NCBI GenBank assembly: GCA_900169235.1
Contig: FWCC01000267.1
Coordinates: forward strand, 51,988 to 115,987
DNA from: Zarea fungicola
Taxonomy: Eukaryota > Ascomycota > Sordariomycetes > Hypocreales > Cordycipitaceae
DNA: 64,000 bases
Reading direction: 5' to 3'
In this document: positions 1 through 9,903 of the stretch, in pieces
Position numbering within the stretch: position 1 is the first letter of the stretch
Layout: every line of letters begins with the position of its first letter
Made by a program: the position numbers and the translations under genes
Notes under the pieces: model-generated
Told to the model about the DNA's origin: nothing
Databases searched by the model: none
The model's input: only the letters and a program-made list of their open reading frames with translations

Positions 1-358
1 CCACGGGCCTGAGCATCTTGACGACGTCCTGGCTGCGATCAAAATCGTTGGCACGATACACCATAATTTCACGGCTCTCACGATGATCCGCCAGCAATAC
101 CATGGGCTTTCCAAACGGCCGGATAAAGACTTGCTTTATGACCGAGTTGGATTTGATTTGCTGGTCGGCCATCCATTCGATAAAATTTCCACCCTTGGAG
201 ACAAACGACACTAGGTCAGGGATGTCGCCAAGGAGCCGAGATGCTGATTTAGCATTATAGGGAATCCCAGGCAATGGTCTAGGGAGCGCAAGTCTATACA
301 GAAGATAGAACCCTGCAACAAGAGTGAATCCAACGGCGGCCGAAGTGGAGAGCATCAT
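1..358 (-). CDS. Cytochrome P450, N-terminal part (cut by window edge)
   Basis: The reverse strand from ATG at 358 is open to the window edge, giving 119 residues. Residues 1-25 are a hydrophobic membrane anchor, followed by the proline-rich hinge PRPLPGIPYN, which is typical of microsomal P450s. Further on come a stretch ending GDIPDLV and the segment FGKPMVLLADHRESREIM, which matches the first beta-sheet region of fungal P450s. A second ATG follows the first directly, and an in-frame stop (365-367) lies just upstream, so the start is well fixed. The heme-binding cysteine motif and the I-helix lie outside the window, so substrate and clan cannot be named. In the family the enzyme is an ER-bound monooxygenase. 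The next gene to the right, an RTA1-like protein, is on the same strand. Confidence 0.85.
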   Translation of the reverse strand, partial: MMLSTSAAVGFTLVAGFYLLYRLALPRPLPGIPYNAKSASRLLGDIPDLVSFVSKGGNFIEWMADQQIKSNSVIKQVFIRPFGKPMVLLADHRESREIMVYRANDFDRSQDVVKMLRPV

Positions 359-1088
359 GAAGTCCTACGGCGACGGGTCGGCGGCGCAGCGCAAGGTGTG
401 GTGAAACAAGCAACTGGTGAGAATTTATCGTAGCAAACTGCTTTTTGTAGCTTACCGGGTGGGAATGGAGCAGATATTCTTGTGACATGTTAGGGCAGCA
501 CCAGCTATTTAACTGCCCGCACCGGTACGCGTATAATGTAATCTATAATGTGGCTTGTCACAGCTCATGCACGCCTTCAGCTGTAGACTGGCTTATGCAC
601 CTATTTTTAACCGCCGTAGATGGTAGAATTTGCCTTCGTTTTGCGCTAATAGAAAAATGGCATAAGGACCGACGCATCATTCTAGGTCGAGTGTAGCTTC
701 CTTTGGTGTTCCGTTATTTAAACTGGGCTTTTGCATGGAATTTAAAACTTTTGGCTTTTGCTACCATTTCTCCTCGTAAATACTAACTATAATAAGCGTG
801 GTTAAAAGCTTGAGATAGAAATGTTACAATTGCGTGCACCTTTTTGAGCGACACATTCGTGGCAACTCCTAGCGTGTAGCCAAGACTGCCAGTATTTGTG
901 ACGTCGAGTACTTCTGTGACAGATTTAGTCTAGAATCGATTCGGTCTAACTAGTTTAATTCAATACAATCTAACTCGCTACTCAATCCCCAAAGTCGCTC
1001 CAATTGTTCCAATTCAGCGTGTCGGCAAGGTCAAGCTTCAGACCAATATTCTTCAAGGCGAAAGGAAAGTGCCCTGCTGCGTCTTTGA
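359..1088. other. Intergenic: P450 promoter and RTA1-like 3' flank
   Basis: This 730-base stretch lies between the P450 start and the end of the RTA1-like gene. It has no convincing reading frame, only short open frames without recognisable motifs. It should hold the P450 promoter on its left side and the terminator of the RTA1-like gene on its right. Confidence 0.6.
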
Positions 1089-2321
1089 CTAGCGATTGTG
1101 ATCATTGAATTCGGATCGTTGCCGGTACGCTGTGATTCGGTCAACGCTGTCCATCGACTGCAGAGGCAGAGGTCCAAACTTTTCCTTCTTCCGACGACCA
1201 CAGCATGCCCACTTTGTCGAAGGCATGTTGCTCTCGGGGCCCTTTAGCACGAGTGCTGGGTGCACCACGTTGAGTGCCACAAGCGCAATCAGCATGGGAA
1301 GTCCGTCGAGGTATAGCTGAAACCATTCCTTTCGGAGCATTGGGTTGGAGTTGGAAGCACCGCGGCTAAATTCAGCGAGTCGGAAAATGATGCGCTCCTT
1401 TGCAAAAGAAAGAATATTAGACTCGCCAACGCAGCCGGCACGGCAAGAAAACTTACCACAATGAGAACAAGAACTAGGAAAATAACCCAGAGCAAGGGCA
1501 TGATCCAACGGTTGCGCGTCTTTTCGGTGCCAGTGCGAATACCCCGTGAAACCGACTGGTAGAACGCCGCCACCACGACGACAAAGGCGGCGACAAAGCC
1601 CAGCTGTATGCCGCAGCCCACCATGTAAATCTTCTTACCGAGGTCGGCGTTTTTCGGGTTGTCTTGGCCGCCGGCCATGAGGGCGCCGCCGACGGCCTGG
1701 ACCAGGAAGCAGACGACGTCGGCGGATACGAAGCCCTTGGCCAGATATGTCGCGCGCACGCGAAGGACTCGTTGGGCGCCGTCGAGGAAATACACGAGCC
1801 GCGCGACGACCATGTACGCAAATGCATTGATCCCTGTCAGATTCATTCAAGTTAGAAAGCGGCGAGTGGTGAAAATTGTGTGGAAACGAGGCTTGGAGAC
1901 GAACAGAGTGGTGCGAGCAGGAAGAAAAGCGTCGACATCATGACATAGTCGGAATTTTGCTGGTCTTTGGCACCAAGGGTTCGGAGAATGAAGCAGATGG
2001 ACTCCCAGGACGCGCCCATGATGATGACCCAGCAGAATTTCTGCAGAAAACTATGAGCTGAGACCAGTATTGAGGGACATGTGCAGAGCGCCGAACCTTT
2101 TTGTAGACAATGGCTTGTGTCAAGTGTGCAGCGGTTGTCAGCGCAAAGACAATGGCAAAACCCATGTTGTCTTCCCATTTTGGATAGAATCCATAATTCG
2201 CATTACATGCTTCTGGAGGAACATGGCCGTTCTTGTCGGGGATGGCCGTTGTGCATGTTGGCGTAGCACTCGAAGTCGTTGTTGCGCGGAGGAACAGGGT
2301 TGGTGATGGGATGAGTGGCAT
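1089..2321 (-). CDS. RTA1-like seven-transmembrane protein
   Basis: Four exons: 2321-2097, 2040-1905, 1833-1457 and 1397-1089, coding 348 residues. The introns are 56, 71 and 59 bases. The middle one carries a CTAAC branch site, the last a GTAAGT donor. Splicing restores one frame throughout, with the joins reading VYKK/KFCWVII, APL-W-INAF and LVLIV/ERIIF. The product has about seven hydrophobic segments and family signatures: YGFYPKWEDNMGFAIVFAL near the N-terminus, the GASWESICFILRTLG helix, and IIFRLAEFSRG before a short cytosolic tail. RTA1-family proteins are fungal plasma-membrane proteins linked to lipid translocation and resistance to toxic lipids or azoles. The exact substrate here cannot be read from sequence. 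The first donor (GTTCGG) is weak, so the exact end of exon 1 is the least certain point. It is divergent from the racemase-like gene, sharing a 0.5 kb promoter region. Confidence 0.9.
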
Positions 2322-2817
2322 GGCGACAGACTTGCTATGTGAATTGGACTAGACGGTCGCTGTTTACTGTAAACGATTGTATTTTGTATAATTTATCTGA
2401 ACACTTCCCAAAATACCGTAGGAAACCTAGGTCTCTTATAACATGCCCGAGAATTAACATATTGCAACTACGTCTTTAGTACGCGCGTTCCTTGCGACAG
2501 AGTCTCTATTTTTAACATGATAAGTTGAAACATGCCCTATTATTTAGATGTTGCGAGGCACGCTTGTCTCGCTTTTTTAATTGCACCATGAAAATAAGCT
2601 TGTTTGTTACTGCTTTGATTGTGCTGCATAGTCCACCTTGAAGCTGTCGAGTCCGATGCGGCTCCGGTTCGGACTTGGTCCCCGCCAATGCGCCCTTCCC
2701 GCAGTCAAACTCATCCAGTACCTTGCAGTCCCCTTGTTTACGAAGTTGAAACCCCTCGCAAGTTGACGCAAGTTGAAGAATAATAATAACCAAGCCCCAT
2801 TACGTCTTGCCACAAAA
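2322..2817. promoter_or_regulatory. Shared divergent promoter region (RTA1-like / racemase)
   Basis: These 496 bases separate two divergently transcribed genes, so both promoters must lie here. I see no clear TATA box or repeated operator. A short open frame continues upstream of the racemase start (in-frame ATG at 2773) but is not needed by the family. Confidence 0.4.
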
Positions 2818-3513
2818 ATGAAGACGCTCGGCCTCATCGGCGGCATGAGCTGGGAGTCCACCGTGACGTACTACCAGCAAATCAACCGTCGCGTCCGCGC
2901 CGTCCAGGGCGGCCTGCACTCGGCCAAGTGCATCATCTCATCCTTTGACTTTGCAGAGATTGCGGCGCTGCAGCACGCCGGCCAATGGGAGGCCGCGGCT
3001 GCCGCTCTCGACGATGCCGCTGCAAGGCTCAAGCTGGCTGGCGCCGACGCGATTGTTGTCTGCACCAACACGATGCATTTCGTCGCGGACAACATTACCC
3101 CCACGACGCAGCTACCGCTGATTCACATTGTGGACCCCACGGCCGCTGCGATTCGCAAGGCTGGGTTTAGGAGGCCGGGGCTTCTGGGGACGCGGTTTAC
3201 CATGGAAAAGGCGTTTTATCGGGATCGGTTGGCGGTGGAGCATGGGTTGGAGGCAGTGATTCCTGGCCAAGAGGATAAGGAGGTTGTGCATTCGATTATT
3301 TACGACGAGCTGTGTAATGGCATCATCAGGGAGGCATCGAGGGAGGCGTATAGAAAGGTTATTGAGAATTTGGCGGCGGCCGGTGCAGATTGTCTAATTC
3401 TGGGATGTACAGAGATTGGGCTTCTGGTCAATGAGAGCAGCAGTACGCTGCCTATTTTTGACACCGCAGAACTTCATGCGACAGCTGCAGCAGACTGGGC
3501 AATGCTACCGTAG
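2818..3513 (+). CDS. Aspartate/glutamate racemase family protein (YgeA-like)
   Basis: An intronless frame of 231 residues, starting at ATG 2818 (MKTLGLIGGMSWEST), which matches the usual family start and length. An upstream in-frame ATG at 2773 would add 15 residues of no family character. The two catalytic cysteines of the Asp/Glu/hydantoin racemase fold are present: Cys82 in VVCTNTMH and Cys197 in LILGCTEIG. The N-terminal GLIGGMSWEST loop and the IVDPTAAAI helix are also family features. Such enzymes are PLP-independent and interconvert L- and D-amino acids through a two-base mechanism. YgeA-type members prefer homoserine or other broad substrates over aspartate. The protein lacks an obvious targeting signal, so it is probably cytosolic. 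The bacterial-like size and lack of introns allow an origin by horizontal transfer, but fungi often carry such genes, so that is inference. Confidence 0.92.
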   Translation: MKTLGLIGGMSWESTVTYYQQINRRVRAVQGGLHSAKCIISSFDFAEIAALQHAGQWEAAAAALDDAAARLKLAGADAIVVCTNTMHFVADNITPTTQLPLIHIVDPTAAAIRKAGFRRPGLLGTRFTMEKAFYRDRLAVEHGLEAVIPGQEDKEVVHSIIYDELCNGIIREASREAYRKVIENLAAAGADCLILGCTEIGLLVNESSSTLPIFDTAELHATAAADWAMLP

Positions 3514-4281
3514 GCTAGATTTGAATGGGGACACAAATAAAGACATTCATAAGAAGATTCGGGCTCAAGTATCCACAGTGTTGCAATTACATTAGATCGA
3601 AATGCAGCGAGCAAAGTCGATTCTTTAGATCTCATTCATTCGTACTAAAGCGACGGACATACACAAGCGTAGAGTTGAGACCAGACACAGATGGCTATTA
3701 TTGGTGAATGAGCCGATTAAATAGCGTGGCCCCCATAACTGCCTACAGCGACGAAGAGTATCTGCAGCTTTGTGGCTTTTGTGTATCTAAAAGTGAAATA
3801 ACTGCAGCAAATACTTTAACAACATGCACCCGTCATGAGCTGCATAGGCATACGCAAGCAACAGTCATGGTGCATCAAGCCAATCTATCTTGGGCAGAGG
3901 CTGCCCAATCGCATTGCTCGCATTTATTCGTCACAGGGCGGGCGCAGCTAGCACGCCGTCTTTTCGTTACCGAAGGCTACCGGAACTAACTCAAACCCAA
4001 TCCACCAGCCCGAGCCGGGGCGTACTCCATTCCAGGGAGGGGTCCTTCGAGTTGTTCCATGTCCAGCCTCATTTTGATGAGTGGGCAACTTTCTCAGCTG
4101 TTCTTTTCTTTCTTTCTCATATGCTCTTTACCTTCATATCTCATTTGTAACTCTATCTCCATGAAAAGCCCTCACCGTTGCAAGGACATTGCCCACATTG
4201 GTGAATAGAATAGGTCCCTTTGCGACAGCCGGCCCATCACTCACTCACTCATTGGCCGCCCCCCGCGCCGCCGCTGCCGTC
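3514..4281. other. Intergenic: racemase 3' flank and MFS promoter
   Basis: No supported gene. The stretch before the MFS start is rich in C and T (4080-4180), as is common in fungal promoters. An in-frame ATG at 4189 would extend the MFS protein by 31 residues, but that extension is low-complexity and is not adopted. Confidence 0.5.
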
Positions 4282-6090
4282 ATGATCACCGACGACAACC
4301 GCGATGAGACGGGCACACGCCTCCTCACGGCCGACGAGGCCCTCGACGACCTCGCACCCAGCGACACCGATGCCGGCCCAGAAGAGCCACCCCTGCGCAT
4401 ACGCGCTGCACAATGGCAGGTCCGCGCACCGCGGCGCATCATTGTGCTCATCGCCGTCGTCAAGTTTACCATTGTCTGCAGCGGCATGCTGCTCATGGTG
4501 CCCCTGTTCCGCCTCATCGAGGACGCCATCTGCCACGGCTTCTTTGACGACACGACCCCGGAGATTCTGGATGAGAAGAAGTGCAAGGCAGACGGTGTGC
4601 AGGCGCGGTTGGCGACGTTTCTCGGCTGGTCCGGTTTGGTTTCTTCGATCGTCAGTGAGTGGTCTCTTCCTTTGCCCTGCATCCTATGCAGACCTTTTAT
4701 ACATATATTGTTTTCTGTTTTGTCTTACACTGATGTCCTAAATCCTCTCAGCTCTCATCACGTCGTTTCCATTTGGCGCCATGTCTGATCGCTTCGGCCG
4801 CAAACCCGTTGCGCTGCTCTCGTATTCCGGCGTCATCGTCTCCTTCCTCTTTACTCCCTTGATGTTTGGTCCCCTGAAGCAGCATATTCGAAATAATCCA
4901 TATCTGCTCATGTCGGGGAATGTATTCATGCTGGCGGGTGGTGGTATACCAGTTTTGCTGCAGACGCTTTATGCCATGGCCGCCGACGTGAGCACAGAAG
5001 AGCAAAAGTGAGTGATCAACACCGTATGAACCCTCAAGCGTAATTGCATCTAACATGTGCTTTCGCTACGTTGATGAATAGAGCCGCAAGCTTCCTCTAT
5101 CTGAGCGTCGGATCCGCCGCCGGCGGTCTTCTCGGGCCTTTATTCGCCGGCCTCCTCATGAACCAATTCGGCCCCTGGGTGCCCATCTGGATCGTCATCT
5201 CCATCTCCCCATGCCTCCTCTGCATCCTCCTCCTCCTCCCCGAAACCCTCGCCGTCAAGGCTGGCAAGCTACCCTCTGACGATGATGATGACTTTGACCT
5301 CGAAAGCAACGGCGGCGGCAGTCTCGCCCTCGTAAGGAGGCACCTGCGCAAGGGTCTCGACGACCTCCGCGCCTCCCTCGCCATCCTACGCAACCGCAAC
5401 GTGCCCATCATCCTCGTCACCTCGCTCTTCCAAAACGCCCGCATGACCGCCTACTCCTCCACGCTCGTCCAGTACGTCTCCAAGAACTACGGCTGGACCC
5501 TCGGCGAGACCTCCATCCTCCTCTCGCCCCTCGGTGTCCTCGCCATCCTCGTCCTCGGCTCCTTGCCCCATCTCGCCGCACAGCTCACCACACCCGTAAG
5601 CAGTGGCGGGCGGTTCGGCTTCACTGTCTTTGGCAAGGACCTCTTCCTCACGCGCGCCTCGACGGCGTTCCTCATCGCCGGCGCCGTCGTCCAGGGCCTC
5701 AGCCCCAACGTCGTCGTCTTCATCCTCGGACTCGTCGTCGCCTCCCTCGGCACCGCGGACAGCCCGCTCGCGCGCGCCACCGTCTCGCACTACGTCCCCC
5801 CCGCCTTCACCTCAAGGCTGTACGCGCTCATGGGCATGGTCGAGGTGCTGGGCTCGTTTCTGGGCGCGCCCGCCCTGGCGTACTTTTTCAACATTGGGCT
5901 CGCCAAGAAGGGCCTGTACACGGGCCTGCCGTACTTTTACATTGCCGTGCTTTGTACGATTGCGCTGGTGGCGCTCATGTTTGTGACGCCGCCGGTGCGC
6001 AAGGACGACGGCGCTGAGGGGGGACTGGCCACGCCAAGTTCGGGGGATGGGTTGGATAATTTGCCAAGCGAAGGAGCGATTCGACTGTAG
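4282..6090 (+). CDS. Major facilitator superfamily (MFS) transporter
   Basis: Three exons: 4282-4654, 4752-5007 and 5082-6090, coding 545 residues. Both introns have GTGAGT donors, and the second has a CTAAC branch site. An acidic cytosolic N-tail of about 55 residues leads into TM1 (IIVLIAVVKFTIVCSGMLLM). The MFS A-motif between TM2 and TM3 is clear as GAMSDRFGRKP. A central acidic loop (DDDDDFDLE) precedes the second six-helix bundle. These features fit a proton-coupled symporter or drug exporter of the tetracycline-resistance-like type. The substrate cannot be inferred. A cysteine pair and acidic residues in the first extracytosolic loop (CHGFFDDTTPEILDEKKC) are typical of fungal members with a long first loop. 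It converges with the disordered-protein gene on the right, 265 bases away. Confidence 0.93.
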
Positions 6091-6355
6091 GAGTAACAGG
6101 AAATATTTTGTACACCGCTGCCATTTTTTATTACTTTTGTCATGTCTTATTTCTGATCCTGCAGGCATATATAGAGCGCTCAGAATGGGTTATAAAACGG
6201 ATCTTGAGTTAATTAATAAACTGATCAAATATGACAATATATTGTTGCTAGTAAAAATACGCACGCAGTCGCTATGCTATAATTCCAGGATACAAAATGC
6301 CTTGTTTGCATGTTGTGTTGCTTTACACCATACATGAGTATTCTCTGCTGCTGAT

Positions 6356-9178
6356 TTAGCGCAGCATATAAGACAAGTCTGGGATGCTTCTCAGCGCCTC
6401 CTCTACAACCGCCTCTCGATCTATTGTACATGTATCCTCAAAGGATACTCTTTTGATGCCAGCCTGTATACTGGCAGTAGCAGGTGGCGTGGCATACGGC
6501 ACTGAGCCAGCGGATGCCGTAGATTGCAAAGACTTGTCCATGTCCTTGTGATCCGCCCCCCACGCATTTTCCATGGATGGTCTGTTACTATTCATTGAAA
6601 CTCGACTTGAACCGAAAACTGGCGTACTAGCCATCGTTGGTGTGCTCGACTTTTGTGATGTCTCCAGTGATACTCTGTTTGTGTTGAGTGAGCGTCTCGC
6701 TGGTTCTAGGGCTGGTGAGTTCATCGTTGGCGTCCAAATTGGCGATGAAGTAGCCGGCACATGATGCAATTCCTTCGTTGTTTGGATTGGCGGTGGTACA
6801 TTTGGTCGCGCCATTGCCGATGTTACTGGCTTTGCTGGCGCAGTTGAGTTGAAAAAGTCAAGACCACCAAAGCCCCCTTCGTCAAAGGCAAGCTGGGTAG
6901 ACGTCATGGCCGGTTTTATTTCCGCTGGAGCACCCAAAGAGGCAAACGTAGCACTCGCATCAACCGTCGGTGACGACATCATTTCACCCCAGTCATCGTC
7001 GTCGTCTTCTTCGCCATTTGCTTCCTCCGGCGCGGGTCCTTCCTTTGCTAAAGACTTGCGGTCAGTCTCCACTGCGGTGGTATTGATCCTTGGCAGTGGT
7101 GGTGGTGGCATCAGCTCGTTTGAGCGTTTCCTTCCCACTGCCTCCTTCTCCTGCTGCGGCGCATCATCCTCCTCATCCCAGGGCGATTTCGGCAACATCT
7201 CCTTTGGTGAGTTCAGTGGAGGCCTTGCAAGCGCGGACCTTGCTTTGGCTTTGATATGTGCCGCAAATGCCGGCGATTGAAACACGGCCGAAGGCGTCGA
7301 CGGCACGCTCGTGGTCCATTCACCACCACCAAATGACTCCAGCGTCGGCGTCAGTGGCGGTAGGCCTTCTTCTGTTGCGGGCGTCCAGCTGCGATTCCTC
7401 GAATGGGCCACATGCTTCTCCTTCTTCGTTGGTTGTTGTTGCTGTTGCACCCTTTGTCGCAGGAGCTCGCCAATTTCAATGGCAGGCTCACTCGAGTCCC
7501 AATTAAACATGCTCGCGCCCAACGGGACGCCTGCTTTCTTGCTCCCCAGCACAACCCGCCCCGCAATCGAGTCCTCTTCCATCCAGCGACGGACAATGTG
7601 CAGCGTCTTGGTGCGCACTTCGGACGTGGGCCAGGTGATTCGTCTGTAGTTGTCTTCGTCGCCGCTATCGTGTTTCCGCGTGGAGCCGAAGCGCGAGATG
7701 CGATACCAGCTCTTGCGCTCACTGGTTGTGGTAAAGGAATTGTCAATCATGAATTCCGGGACGGGCTCAGGTATTGTGGTGGAGGGTTTGGAGCCAGGGA
7801 AGAGGGTGTCGAGGTGGGATAGGTCGATTGGATAGGCAGGATGGTTGGATTTTGATGTTGATGGGGCCAAGCGTGGTGGTTTGACGTCCAATGAAGGGCT
7901 GGTTGCCTCTTCATCGCTGTTGATATTTCTTTCGATATCCTCCAGCGGGATGGAACCCGCTGCGTCTTCGTGTGTGGCGTCAGCCAATACAGGAGCCTTT
8001 TCTGGGACACTCTCTAGAGCCACAGAGTCCTCCTTGTCAAATTTTCCAGCTGGAGCATGCTCTTCTAACTCTCCATCTTTACCGAGGTTCTCTTCAGTAT
8101 CCAACGTAGGCGCCCCGTCCTCCTTTTCCTCCTCCTTCTGGTGTGGTTGTTCAATCTCGGCAATGGCTTCCTCGTCCCCAGCGATTTCAGCAGTAGGCGC
8201 CGGCGTTGGTTCCCGCGAGATTCGCTCCGGCGGTGTCAGAACAGCCTTTTTCGCTATGCCGTCGTACATGTCGACCAGCTCCTGAACCTTGGACGCAGCT
8301 TTTTGCTCCTGTGGCATTTCTGGCGCTTGTGCCGCGTCAGCATGAACATTGTCATCTTGCAGTTCTCCAGCTGGTCCAGGACCCTCCAAAATTGGTTTCT
8401 CAGTCTCATCCTTTAAAACTTCTTCTTCGGTGGTGTCAGTCGCTTTCTCAGATGTTGTCGTTGTTTGGTGCATCTCAGACATGGCTTGCGATTTCGCAAT
8501 CACGTCCTCCTGCGGCGCGTCCCAAGTACGTTGTTCATCCGCAAGGAGAGAAACAGCCTTCATTGTAGTCCCCTCGCCAACAGCAGTCCCCTCCCGTGCA
8601 GAGTCGTCCAGCGCGTCGTGCCGTCCCTGCTCGCCAAAGCTGACCGCAGAGTCGGTGACATCCTTGATGCGCCCATCATGATGATGTTGCACCTCCTGTC
8701 CAGCACCGTTACTATCCATGAAACCCCATGGCGCAGAGAACCCAGCGTCGTCGTCATCGTTGTCGACTTGGCTCTTGGAAGCAGAGAGTCCGCTGTCGCC
8801 ATTGTGGCTCGACCACGCATTCTGCTCCTTCCCATCGTTCCAACCACCCCACACATCCTCCTCGTCTTCGTCAATATTATCCGGCGTCCCGTTTTGTCGT
8901 GCCGCATTCGTTTCGTGCTTGCTGTCCAGGCTATAGTTCGTCGTCGTCGTCGTCGTCGTGGACGCTCCGCCCCAGGGAGATTCCGAAAATGTATCCAGTC
9001 TCCCAAGCCCTAGGCCCCCTTTCATAGGTGTGATGGCGCTGTCGTCGCCCCTTGTTGCGGATAAGCCCTCTGGCGCAGCGGCGGCAGCAGCAACAGTAGC
9101 CTTTGGCTGTGTGGGCGGCAACCCAGGCGATACCGACGGCGTGGTTACCGCCCATGGTGTGCTCCACGGGTCTTCCAT
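6356..9178 (-). CDS. Large acidic, mostly disordered fungal protein (unknown function)
   Basis: A single 940-residue frame from ATG 9178. It opens with MEDPWSTPWA, and most of the length is low-complexity: Glu/Asp-rich, Ser/Thr/Pro-rich, Ala runs, and repeated short W motifs (EEDVWGGWND, DDDDDWGEMMSSP, KSPWDEEDD). One block looks folded and is likely conserved: WYRISRFGSTRKHDSGDEDNY followed by ITWPTSEVRTKTLHIVRRW and a segment ending MFNWDSS. The C-terminus closes with a second compact motif, KRVSFEDTCTIDREAVVEEAL. I recall proteins with this MEDPW start being labelled glucan 1,4-alpha-glucosidase in some annotations. Nothing here resembles a glycosidase, so I do not use that name. The dispersed acidic-tryptophan motifs resemble short linear interaction motifs, and an adaptor role is a guess. 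Confidence 0.8.
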   Translation of the reverse strand: MEDPWSTPWAVTTPSVSPGLPPTQPKATVAAAAAAPEGLSATRGDDSAITPMKGGLGLGRLDTFSESPWGGASTTTTTTTNYSLDSKHETNAARQNGTPDNIDEDEEDVWGGWNDGKEQNAWSSHNGDSGLSASKSQVDNDDDDAGFSAPWGFMDSNGAGQEVQHHHDGRIKDVTDSAVSFGEQGRHDALDDSAREGTAVGEGTTMKAVSLLADEQRTWDAPQEDVIAKSQAMSEMHQTTTTSEKATDTTEEEVLKDETEKPILEGPGPAGELQDDNVHADAAQAPEMPQEQKAASKVQELVDMYDGIAKKAVLTPPERISREPTPAPTAEIAGDEEAIAEIEQPHQKEEEKEDGAPTLDTEENLGKDGELEEHAPAGKFDKEDSVALESVPEKAPVLADATHEDAAGSIPLEDIERNINSDEEATSPSLDVKPPRLAPSTSKSNHPAYPIDLSHLDTLFPGSKPSTTIPEPVPEFMIDNSFTTTSERKSWYRISRFGSTRKHDSGDEDNYRRITWPTSEVRTKTLHIVRRWMEEDSIAGRVVLGSKKAGVPLGASMFNWDSSEPAIEIGELLRQRVQQQQQPTKKEKHVAHSRNRSWTPATEEGLPPLTPTLESFGGGEWTTSVPSTPSAVFQSPAFAAHIKAKARSALARPPLNSPKEMLPKSPWDEEDDAPQQEKEAVGRKRSNELMPPPPLPRINTTAVETDRKSLAKEGPAPEEANGEEDDDDDWGEMMSSPTVDASATFASLGAPAEIKPAMTSTQLAFDEGGFGGLDFFNSTAPAKPVTSAMARPNVPPPIQTTKELHHVPATSSPIWTPTMNSPALEPARRSLNTNRVSLETSQKSSTPTMASTPVFGSSRVSMNSNRPSMENAWGADHKDMDKSLQSTASAGSVPYATPPATASIQAGIKRVSFEDTCTIDREAVVEEALRSIPDLSYMLR

Positions 9179-9903
9179 AACGTAAATAGGCCTAGCATTT
9201 CATGTTATGTATTTTGTGTCCCTTTGCAAGCAAAAGGTTTCTTTGCGGTCGGCTGGCGTGGTGGCGTATTGCTAACGTCGTCTCGAGTCGTCATTCGTGT
9301 CGACAGAGCCTGTTGCTTGGCGCGTCGGATCGCTCGGAGTTTGTAATGACTGCCAGCGAGAGACTATGTTATGTGCAATGAGCCGCCTAAATTTCAGTGA
9401 CGGAGCGTGTAGAAATTGTAACCCGTCAAGGCAACTATTTTGTATCTGCATTCATGCAATATTGAGAGACAGGTCTCGGTTCTGAAGATTATGGGGTGCT
9501 GAAGGTAGAAGCTAGAACCCCCTGCAGCGGCCCCACCAACTCAGGAACGGGGGCCAGCCATCGACGACCCTAAATTGACAGCGACTTGAACGAGTTCAGG
9601 TACATACACCGAGAAAAGAAGGACAAAACAGGACGGGGAGTAAAAGAACTTGACAATAAAAATAAGATGAAATAAGATAAAATAAAATTCCGCTATTAAA
9701 GTCTTGTGAGAAAGCTCACGTCGGGTAAGCAGGTTCACATACAACATCAAAATCTAACAAGGTATCGTCAATTCATTGTGACAGCAAACTAATCCACCAT
9801 TATATGCAGTGCCGTTGGGTCATGACCGGCGCAATGGGAGCAAATCGACTTCAAAAAATGCGCCGCGCTAAAGCAAATGCCTGCCTCTATGCAGGAACGG
9901 CTC
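9179..9903. other. Intergenic: promoter of the disordered-protein gene, CAF-1 3' flank
   Basis: 725 bases with no supported gene. The stretch around 9655-9690 is AT-rich with repeated AATAAGAT/AAATAAAA-like words. On the minus strand this stretch lies downstream of the CAF-1 stop and may be its polyadenylation region. Confidence 0.5.

Noticed and set aside
5386..5790. Long acidic minus frames inside the MFS gene
   Set aside because: They are reverse-strand shadows of the GC-rich third exon. Likewise for frames opposite the aminopeptidase, formate dehydrogenase and secreted-protein genes.
1..6090. P450, RTA1-like, racemase and MFS transporter as a secondary-metabolite cluster
   Set aside because: No backbone enzyme (polyketide synthase, peptide synthetase or terpene cyclase) or pathway regulator is present in the window. 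The association could be chance.
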